Assembly (NCBI GenBank): GCA_945906915.1
Contig: CAMDSI010000061.1
Coordinates: forward strand, 1 to 10,969
Source: Spirosoma fluviale
GTDB taxonomy: Bacteria > Bacteroidota > Bacteroidia > Cytophagales > Spirosomataceae
Reading direction: 5' to 3'
DNA length: 10,969 bases
This document shows positions 1-5,376 of this stretch, piece after piece. The notes beneath the pieces are model-generated. The model made no database searches. It was not told where the DNA came from and worked only from the letters and a program-made list of their open reading frames with translations. A program made the position numbers and the translations under genes. The first letter of the stretch is position 1, and each line of letters opens with the position of its first letter.

Positions 1-749
1 AAGAACTTTCTCAAGCCCTTCCTAACCCAAAAGTCTTAATCCTTGGATTAGGCGAAATCGGTCTGGATGTGTGCAAGAATATGGAAGAAAAGGATTTTGC
101 GGAGTTCACCATTATGAACCGCACGATCGAGAAAGCAGAAAAGATTGCCGCTGGAAAAGAACTATTTAGAGTCGCTCCGCTTTCTGACCTATGGAAAGAA
201 ATCGCCGCGGCTGATATCATTATCTCCTCTGTTCGCACGGATAGCCCGATTATCACACAGGCAGAGATCAAGAAATTGCAATTATTATCCTTTAAATACT
301 TCATCGATCTTTCTGTGCCTCGCAGTATCGAAGATGGAATCGAGAAGATTAATGGGGTGCTTTTATACAATATTGACACCTTGAAGGAGCGGGCAGATGA
401 AGCTTTAGCCACTCGTTTAGCGTCTATCCCAGAGGTGAAAACGATCATAGAAGAGAGCATTATAAGCTTTAACGATTGGTCGAAAGAGATGGAGGTTTCG
501 CCTACCATTAATAAATTGAAGAATGCGCTGGAACAAATCCGTAAAGAGGAATTGAACCGCCACATGAAGGGTTTGACGAAGGAAGAGACCGAAAAGCTGG
601 AGAAAATTACGGCTGGTTTAGTCCAAAAAATCATCAAACAACCCATCATACACCTAAAAGCCGCTTGTAAACGTGGCGATTCTGACAAAATGGTGGATGT
701 CTTGAACGATCTGTTCAATCTAGAGAGTTTCGAAGAAATCGAATCTTAA
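1..749 (+). CDS. hemA: Glutamyl-tRNA reductase, partial (N-terminus outside the window)
   Basis: Reduces glutamyl-tRNA(Glu) to glutamate-1-semialdehyde with NADPH, the first committed step of C5-pathway tetrapyrrole (heme) synthesis in the cytoplasm. The frame is open from base 3 with no start, so the gene enters from the left; about 248 residues are visible. They begin just before the NADPH-binding Rossmann turn GLGEIG. MNRTIEKAEKIA (the strand carrying the NADP-binding NRT), the stretch ADIIISSVRTDSPII, and FIDLSVPRSI with LYNIDTLKE follow; all are family landmarks. The last ~100 residues are the helical dimerisation domain, ending in KIIKQPIIHLKAA. The N-terminal catalytic domain with the active-site Cys lies outside the window. 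The stop at 747-749 is 10 bases before recX, suggesting co-transcription. The first Gly-rich motif reads GLGEIG where GAGEMG is commoner; this is a mild variation. Identity is near certain. Confidence 0.95.
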   Translation, partial: ELSQALPNPKVLILGLGEIGLDVCKNMEEKDFAEFTIMNRTIEKAEKIAAGKELFRVAPLSDLWKEIAAADIIISSVRTDSPIITQAEIKKLQLLSFKYFIDLSVPRSIEDGIEKINGVLLYNIDTLKERADEALATRLASIPEVKTIIEESIISFNDWSKEMEVSPTINKLKNALEQIRKEELNRHMKGLTKEETEKLEKITAGLVQKIIKQPIIHLKAACKRGDSDKMVDVLNDLFNLESFEEIES

Positions 750-759
750 ATCTTTCCTT

Positions 760-1212
760 ATGAATAGCGAGATTCTCCAAAAGCTGGCCCGCTATTGCGC
801 CTACCAGGAACGATGCGTCCAAGAACTGGAGCAGAAGATGAAGACTTTTGAGGTTCCTAGCTCCGATTATCCTTTTTATTTAGCCTGGCTTCGCGAAAAT
901 AACTACCTGAACGAAGCGCGTTTTGTCGAGATCTTCGTCCGTTCTAAATTCAATCAAAAGAGCTGGGGTCGTACGAAAATTAATTTCGAATTACGCAAGC
1001 GAGGTATTTCGGCATCTTTATTAGCTAGCGCCTGGGATGGAATCAACGATCAAGATTATATCGAGAAAGCGCGCGCGCTTTTACAGAAGAAAAAGGATGA
1101 GATTAAAACGGGGACCTCGCCGCAGCGCTACCAAAAATGCTATAATTATGGTTTTTCTAAAGGCTACGAATCTTCGCTGGTTCGCGAGCTTTTGAAGCCC
1201 TTATTTGCATAA
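760..1212 (+). CDS. recX: RecX family regulatory protein
   Basis: RecX proteins bind RecA filaments and modulate recombination and SOS activity, usually by inhibition. The 150-residue product is at the lower end of the usual length (about 150-200). It shows the family's tandem three-helix pattern: YCAYQERCVQELEQKM in the first repeat, then YLAWLRENNYLNEARFVEIFVRSKF, which matches the RecX core (L..ngylnD.rfa..yv), then SWGRTKINFELRKRGIS (G..ri..eL..kGi). A final repeat covers about residues 100-150 with YGFSKGYESSLVRELL. The ATG at 760 is 10 bases after the hemA stop and no better start is seen. No recA lies in the window, so the link to hemA is probably only one of transcription. The last codons contain the -33 element of the next promoter. 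Family is confident; regulatory effect is inferred from the family. Confidence 0.9.
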   Translation: MNSEILQKLARYCAYQERCVQELEQKMKTFEVPSSDYPFYLAWLRENNYLNEARFVEIFVRSKFNQKSWGRTKINFELRKRGISASLLASAWDGINDQDYIEKARALLQKKKDEIKTGTSPQRYQKCYNYGFSKGYESSLVRELLKPLFA

Positions 1213-1234
1213 AAGCAAAATTTCCCTACCTTTG
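1204..1234 (+). promoter_or_regulatory. Bacteroidota-type sigma-A promoter of the tyrosine operon
   Basis: TTTG at 1204-1207, a 19-base spacer, then TACCTTTG at 1227-1234. This is a full match to the Bacteroidota housekeeping consensus TTTG-N19-21-TAnnTTTG. The -33 box sits in the last sense codons of recX (stop 1210-1212). A transcription start 4-8 bases after the -7 box would fall at about 1238-1242, on the start codon of the leader peptide at 1239. Position and match are seen directly; activity is inferred. Confidence 0.75.
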
Positions 1235-1238
1235 GCAT

Positions 1239-1304
1239 ATGAAATTACAAGCAAACAGCTATCTAACAGGGTATTATTACGCGGGTTATTACAACGCTGC
1301 CTAA
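1239..1304 (+). CDS. Tyrosine-rich leader peptide of an attenuator (21 aa)
   Basis: A 21-codon frame, ATG at 1239 and TAA at 1302-1304, lies between a consensus promoter and a terminator. Six of 21 residues are tyrosine (codons 8, 12, 13, 14, 17, 18), with core GYYYAGYY; there is no Phe or Trp. Tyrosine codons this dense upstream of a tyrosine-pathway operon are the hallmark of a leader peptide that measures charged tRNA-Tyr: ribosomes stall on codons 12-14 when tyrosine is short. The stop codon is one base before the antiterminator arm at 1306, so a ribosome that finishes translation would cover that arm. There is no Shine-Dalgarno sequence, and the predicted transcript may start at or next to the AUG, which suggests leaderless translation. 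The peptide itself probably has no function once made. It could be a chance frame, but its position and composition argue strongly against that. Confidence 0.82.
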   Translation: MKLQANSYLTGYYYAGYYNAA

Positions 1305-1362
1305 TCGGTTATATAGTTTTTTGTCAAACCTATCAGCCGGCTTTATGTCGGTTTTTTGTTTT
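1259..1362 (+). promoter_or_regulatory. Ribosome-mediated transcription attenuator (tyrosine)
   Basis: Three mutually exclusive pairings can be drawn by hand. Region 1 CTATCTAAC (1259-1267) pairs with region 2 GTTATATAG (1308-1316), 8 of 9 positions. Region 2 CGGTTATATAG (1306-1316) pairs instead with region 3 CTATCAGCCG (1330-1339): four pairs, a 2x1 internal loop, then five pairs including one G-U. Region 3 AGCCGGC (1335-1341) pairs with region 4 GTCGGTT (1347-1353) to form the terminator. Region 1 lies within the Tyr8-Leu9-Thr10 codons. Expected behaviour: a ribosome stalled on Tyr codons 12-14 masks region 1, so 2:3 forms and transcription enters the aminotransferase and tyrA genes. A ribosome that reaches the stop at 1302 masks region 2, so 3:4 forms and transcription ends. 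Without translation, 1:2 forms and the terminator again follows. Pairings are seen; the mechanism is inferred from classical amino-acid attenuators. Confidence 0.78.
1335..1362 (+). terminator. Intrinsic terminator of the tyrosine attenuator
   Basis: Stem AGCCGGC (1335-1341) and GTCGGTT (1347-1353): seven pairs including two G-U, with a five-base loop TTTAT. A T-rich tract TTTTTTGTTTT follows (1352-1362). It is modest in strength, as attenuator terminators often are, and its 5' arm is shared with the antiterminator. The tract ends on the base before the aminotransferase ATG at 1363, so termination would release the RNA just short of the structural gene. Confidence 0.78.
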
Positions 1363-2541
1363 ATGAGCTTACACATCACAGCGGCGAGCCGCTTAAACAG
1401 CGTCGAGGAATACTATTTCTCTAAAAAATTAAAGCAGATTGCGGCTTTGAAGGAATCTGGCGTGCCCATTATTAATTTGGGTATCGGCTCTCCTGACTTA
1501 GCGCCGTCTGCGGAAACCATAGCAGCACTCACGGAAAGTGCGGCAAACCCTTCGCATCACGCGTACCAAGGTTACCAAGGTATTCCGGCATTACGCGAAG
1601 CATTCGCCTCTTTTTACGCTCTTCATTATGGAGTGACTGTACATCCTGCCTCGGAGATTTTACCATTGATAGGTTCTAAAGAAGGCATCATGCACATCGC
1701 TATGGCTTATTTAGAAAAAGGCGACGTTACTTTAATCCCAAATCCAGGTTATCCGACCTATTCAGCAGCCTGTTCATTAGCAGGTGCGACGGTGGAAAGC
1801 TATGAATTATCGGCTTCCAATGGTTGGTTGCCTGATTTAGTGGCCCTTGAAAAACGCGATTTATCTAAAGTGAAAATCATGTGGGTGAACTACCCGCACA
1901 TGCCTACTGGAGCGCAAGCAACCATAGAATTCTTCACCGAATTACGTGATTTTGCGATTCGCCATTCGATTTTAGTAGTGAATGATAATCCATACAGCTT
2001 TATCTTGAACGAAAAGCCGATGAGCATGCTGTCGATTCCTGGGATGCAGGAGGTGGCTATCGAATTGAATTCCCTTTCGAAGTCCCATAATATGGCGGGA
2101 TGGAGAATTGGGGCGGCATTTGGGAAAGCGGAATTTCTAGCACCTGTCTTGAAATTCAAATCAAATATGGACTCGGGCATGTTCCTTCCCTTGCAGCAAG
2201 CAGCGGTGAAAGCACTTTCTGCGGATAGCGCTTGGTTTGCGAATCAAAATCGCATTTACCGTTCCCGCCAGAAACTTGTATTTGAACTATTGGATTTACT
2301 CGATTGCGTATATGATCCGGCACAGTCGGGGATGTTTGTTTGGGCCAAAATCCCAGCTGAATTCGCCACCGGATACGCACTTTCAGACAAAATTTTAGAC
2401 GAAAACGCGGTGTTCATTACGCCGGGTGGAATCTTCGGGACGCAAGGTGACGGCTATATCCGCATCTCGCTTTGTGCCCAAGAATCCATTTTCTCACAAG
2501 CGATTGATCGCATTAAAAACCATAGCAATGGCATCTCATAA
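1363..2541 (+). CDS. PLP-dependent class I/II aminotransferase, probably aromatic
   Basis: Transfers an amino group with pyridoxal phosphate. Next to tyrA and under a tyrosine-rich leader, the likely reaction is 4-hydroxyphenylpyruvate (or prephenate) to tyrosine (or arogenate). The 392 residues are full length for fold type I. INLGIGSPDLAPS is at ~37-49 and HHAYQGYQGIPALREA at ~65-80. The PLP-phosphate region is near GSKEGIM (~104-110) and NPGYPTY is at ~127-133. NYPHMPTGA is at ~176-184, with H-M where many relatives have N-N. Asp208 in VVNDNPYSF should contact the PLP ring nitrogen; Lys240 in SLSKSHNMAGWR is the Schiff-base lysine; Arg367 in GYIRISL should bind the substrate carboxylate. 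The ATG at 1363 is chosen because in-frame alternatives (TTG 1321, ATG 1345) lie within the attenuator. Its 3' end overlaps tyrA by 14 bases. Substrate specificity is inferred from context; it also resembles LL-diaminopimelate and aspartate aminotransferases. Confidence 0.9.
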   Translation: MSLHITAASRLNSVEEYYFSKKLKQIAALKESGVPIINLGIGSPDLAPSAETIAALTESAANPSHHAYQGYQGIPALREAFASFYALHYGVTVHPASEILPLIGSKEGIMHIAMAYLEKGDVTLIPNPGYPTYSAACSLAGATVESYELSASNGWLPDLVALEKRDLSKVKIMWVNYPHMPTGAQATIEFFTELRDFAIRHSILVVNDNPYSFILNEKPMSMLSIPGMQEVAIELNSLSKSHNMAGWRIGAAFGKAEFLAPVLKFKSNMDSGMFLPLQQAAVKALSADSAWFANQNRIYRSRQKLVFELLDLLDCVYDPAQSGMFVWAKIPAEFATGYALSDKILDENAVFITPGGIFGTQGDGYIRISLCAQESIFSQAIDRIKNHSNGIS

Positions 2542-3385
2542 AGTAGGTATTATCGGTATCGGATTAATCGGTGGTTCCATCGCACTCGGCTTACGCAAGT
2601 CGGGATGGGCTTCTGAAATCGTGGGAATCGATACGAATACCGAGCACCAGAAAAAGGCGCTATCCCTAAGACTCGTGGACCGCATCGCCACCTGGCAAGA
2701 GGCAATCGATCAAGTCGATGTATTTGTATGTGCCATTCCTGTAGATCTATTAGTGGCTTTAATTCCATCGGTTTTAGATGCGCTAAAACCAGGCCAAGTC
2801 ATCATCGAAGTGGGTTCCACAAAAACCCCTGTTTTCGAAGCCTTACTAAACCACCCAAAACGCGCGCAATTCGTTTCTACCCACCCAATGGCCGGAACCG
2901 AATTCTCTGGCCCTGAGGCAGCCGTCCAAGGCTTATTCGTGGGAAAAAGAGGGGTGATTTGCGATAAGGAATTAAGTGATCCAGCTGCAGTTAGCTTAAT
3001 CGAGGATTTATACCACCGAGGCTTAGAGATGCACCTGATCTACATGGGCTCGATTGAACACGACGTGCACACCGCCTATATTTCACATATCTCCCATATC
3101 TGTTCTTTCGCTTTAGCGAATACGGTATTAGAAAAAGAAAAAGACGAATCCCGCATTTTTGAATTAGCTTCAACGGGTTTTGAGTCGACGGTACGTTTGG
3201 CAAAATCATCCCCAGAAACCTGGAGCCAGATTTTCCACCAAAACCAAGAAAACGTCATCGACGTACTCGACGAGTATATCAATACCTTGTTGAAGTATAA
3301 AGGCTTGATGCTGTCCGGCAGTTACGAAAAGCTGAAGGAAGAATTAGGAAAGGCGAACGATATAGGCCGCATCCTGAAAGGATAA
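2528..3385 (+). CDS. tyrA: Prephenate dehydrogenase, monofunctional
   Basis: Oxidatively decarboxylates prephenate to 4-hydroxyphenylpyruvate with NAD(P), the tyrosine branch point, in the cytoplasm. The 285 residues begin with a Rossmann nucleotide-binding turn GIIGIGLIGGSIALGLRKSG (~7-26). EVGSTKTP follows (~94-101), then the family signature STHPMAGTEFSGPEAA (~117-132) and HTAYISHISH (~181-190, the SHxxH pattern). The C-terminal helical dimer domain has STGFESTVRLAKSSPETW (~215-232). No chorismate mutase or ACT domain is attached, so this is a short single-function enzyme; feedback control may rest partly on the upstream attenuator. The ATG at 2528 places the Rossmann strand five residues in and gives a 14-base overlap with the aminotransferase, suggesting translational coupling. 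A longer frame from GTG 2426 would add 34 unconserved-looking residues and is not preferred. Confidence 0.95.
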   Translation: MASHKVGIIGIGLIGGSIALGLRKSGWASEIVGIDTNTEHQKKALSLRLVDRIATWQEAIDQVDVFVCAIPVDLLVALIPSVLDALKPGQVIIEVGSTKTPVFEALLNHPKRAQFVSTHPMAGTEFSGPEAAVQGLFVGKRGVICDKELSDPAAVSLIEDLYHRGLEMHLIYMGSIEHDVHTAYISHISHICSFALANTVLEKEKDESRIFELASTGFESTVRLAKSSPETWSQIFHQNQENVIDVLDEYINTLLKYKGLMLSGSYEKLKEELGKANDIGRILKG

Positions 3386-3421
3386 AAAAAAGACCCTCGC
3401 GATTTGCAAGGGTCTTTTTTT
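3384..3421. terminator. Bidirectional intrinsic terminator between tyrA and the M1 peptidase
   Basis: Inverted repeat GACCCT (3392-3397) and AGGGTC (3409-3414), with a possible inner GC/GC pair. An A-run (3384-3391) precedes it and a T-run (3415-3421) follows, so it works on either strand. It begins within the tyrA stop codon (3383-3385) and ends one base before the stop of the converging peptidase gene (3422-3424). Confidence 0.92.
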
Positions 3422-5368
3422 CTATCGGCCAGCGCGAATACTCATCGGCTTCCACGTATTATTTTTGGAATCCATATCGGGGAAAGAGTGATCAGGATCA
3501 ATCACCACCGATTTAATCGGTAGCTTTGTAGACATGCGGAATGTCCAACTAGATCCTCGTTGCCAAATCTCCACTGGGAACGTAAAGCGTTCCTTTTCAC
3601 CACTCGTTAATTCCACTTCCACGATAGCTGGCATCGCCATCTTGTCTAAGTTCTCAATCGTGATCACTGCTCCTTTCGTAGGATCCTGCTCTACATAATC
3701 CACCTCTTTCACGGATTGATCTAATTTCCAAAGCTCATAGAACCAAGACTTCCAGAACCAACCTAAATCCTCCCCGGCTCCATCTTCCATCGCGCGGAAA
3801 AAGTCCATTGGGGTAGGGTGTTTGAAGGCCCATTTATTGATGTAATTCTTGAGAGCATAATCAAAACGATCAGCGCCTAAAATGTGCTCGCGCAAGATTC
3901 GTAAACCAAAACCTGGCTTATTATAGGCTTCCCAGCCTAAATTACGTACTTGAATCACATCCGGAATCGACATAATCGGATCTGCCGTTTCACGGAACAT
4001 CGATTTCGCGATCGCGTGCATATCAAATTTACGGTTCTTGTATTCCCCCTTATTGAAGGCATCCGTCGAATAGAAATTGATAAACGTATTAAATCCTTCG
4101 TCCATCCAAGCAAATTTACGCTCATTACTACCCACAATCATAGGAAACCAGTTGTGGCCAAATTCATGGTCCGTCACGCCCCATAAGGAAGCCGTTTTAT
4201 CTCTATATCCACAGAAAATAATACCCGGATATTCCATCCCAGAAACGATACCCGCCACGTTCGTAGCTACTGGATACGTATACTCGTATAACCAATTCGA
4301 ATAATGTTCAATCGAGGCTTTCACGTATTCTGAAGAACGACCCCAAGCCTCTTTACCATCGGATTCTACTGGATAAACAGACACAGCCAATGACTTTTTA
4401 CCGCTTGGTAAATTGATACGGCAAGCATCTAGAATAAAGGCTTTGGACGAGGCAAAAGCCACATCACGCGCATTATTGCATTTAAACTTCCAAGTCAAAC
4501 GCTCTTTCGCAGGACGTGATGCTGGATCCGTCACTTCAGCTGCCGAACGAATCACCACCGTTGTTTCCGAATTTGCCGCAGCAGCCCATTTCTTCACTTG
4601 ATCAGCCGTATAGACTTCGGTTGGATTCAATAATTCTCCCGAACCCACCACAATGTGAGAGGCAGGTGCATTAATCGAATACTCGAAATTGCCGTATTCT
4701 AAATAAAACTCCCCAGCCCCTAAATAAGGCAAGACATTCCATCCTTCGATGTCATCGTACACACAAACGCGTGGGAACCATTGTGCCACCGTATAGATCG
4801 CGCCATTTTTGGTTTGCTGAATACCCATTCTGTCCGATGCATTCTCAGGAGAAGTGAAGGAATAAGCGATCTTGATTTTAGCTGTTCCTATTTTTTCTGC
4901 TAGAGGTGAAGCTAGACGAATCTGCATACGGGTGTCTTCCACGATAAAATTAGCTGGCTTGCCATCAATCGTTACACTCTCAATTTTATAACCCCCATCG
5001 AAGGCTAAATTACCAAAACGTCCACCCGAAATGGGTGTTGTTTTGCCTCCACGAGACTGCGTGTTAAAGCTATTTTGGTCTAATTGAAGCCACAAAAAAG
5101 GCAATTTGTCAGGCGAATTATTCTTGTAAGTAATCTCTACATCGCCCGTGATTTTGTTCGCCACATCGTCTAAGGAAACGGCGATCTTGTAATCAGCCGA
5201 ATTCTGCCAGTAACCGGGGCCAGGAACACCCGCCGCAGAACGTGCGGAGGAAACAGGTCCATAGTTCCACAATGGATGGAACAGCTCATGAGCTGAATAC
5301 TTGCTTTGGGCTAACGCGACAGTTGATAATAACAACGCTAGACCTAGGAATACGTGTTTTTTAAACAT
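3422..5368 (-). CDS. Secreted M1 family metallopeptidase (gluzincin aminopeptidase-like)
   Basis: Zinc-dependent peptidase, probably removing N-terminal residues from peptides outside the cytoplasm. The 648 residues start with a signal peptide: MFKKH, a hydrophobic run, and likely cleavage after ALA at residue 20. An N-terminal beta-rich domain covers ~55-260. The M1 exopeptidase motif (GAMEN in the classic family) appears as SGMEYP at ~376-381. The zinc site is HEFGH at 401-405 with Glu424 in WMDEGFNTF as third ligand, the exact HExxH-x18-E spacing. Tyr482 in AYNKPGFGLRIL is the likely transition-state tyrosine. The C-terminal ~100 residues look like a beta-rich domain; there is no obvious C-terminal secretion tail. 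All catalytic residues are present, so it should be active. It starts 8 bases after the acyl-CoA dehydrogenase stop and probably shares its mRNA. Substrate is unknown. Confidence 0.93.
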   Translation of the reverse strand: MFKKHVFLGLALLLSTVALAQSKYSAHELFHPLWNYGPVSSARSAAGVPGPGYWQNSADYKIAVSLDDVANKITGDVEITYKNNSPDKLPFLWLQLDQNSFNTQSRGGKTTPISGGRFGNLAFDGGYKIESVTIDGKPANFIVEDTRMQIRLASPLAEKIGTAKIKIAYSFTSPENASDRMGIQQTKNGAIYTVAQWFPRVCVYDDIEGWNVLPYLGAGEFYLEYGNFEYSINAPASHIVVGSGELLNPTEVYTADQVKKWAAAANSETTVVIRSAAEVTDPASRPAKERLTWKFKCNNARDVAFASSKAFILDACRINLPSGKKSLAVSVYPVESDGKEAWGRSSEYVKASIEHYSNWLYEYTYPVATNVAGIVSGMEYPGIIFCGYRDKTASLWGVTDHEFGHNWFPMIVGSNERKFAWMDEGFNTFINFYSTDAFNKGEYKNRKFDMHAIAKSMFRETADPIMSIPDVIQVRNLGWEAYNKPGFGLRILREHILGADRFDYALKNYINKWAFKHPTPMDFFRAMEDGAGEDLGWFWKSWFYELWKLDQSVKEVDYVEQDPTKGAVITIENLDKMAMPAIVEVELTSGEKERFTFPVEIWQRGSSWTFRMSTKLPIKSVVIDPDHSFPDMDSKNNTWKPMSIRAGR

Positions 5369-5376
5369 AATACTTC

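Noticed and set aside
11..718. Long open frame on the minus strand opposite hemA (235 codons)
   Set aside because: It lies fully antisense to a strongly recognisable glutamyl-tRNA reductase and its translation resembles no family; it is a by-product of codon bias on the coding strand.
1306..1322. Region 1:2 hairpin followed by TTTTTT (1317-1322) as a separate terminator
   Set aside because: The stem is AT-rich with a mismatch and a ~40-base loop; more likely the pause/anti-antiterminator form of the attenuator.
1321..1362. Upstream TTG (1321) or ATG (1345) as the aminotransferase start
   Set aside because: These codons lie in the antiterminator and terminator arms; the extra residues (Ser/Phe-rich) do not look like an aminotransferase N-terminus.
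1239..1362. T-box riboswitch or other ligand-binding riboswitch as explanation of the leader
   Set aside because: No T-box consensus or specifier stem is seen, the region is short, and the Tyr-rich frame with competing stems explains it better.
2426..2527. GTG at 2426 as the tyrA start
   Set aside because: It would add 34 residues read out of frame through the conserved end of the aminotransferase; the ATG at 2528 starts right before the Rossmann strand.
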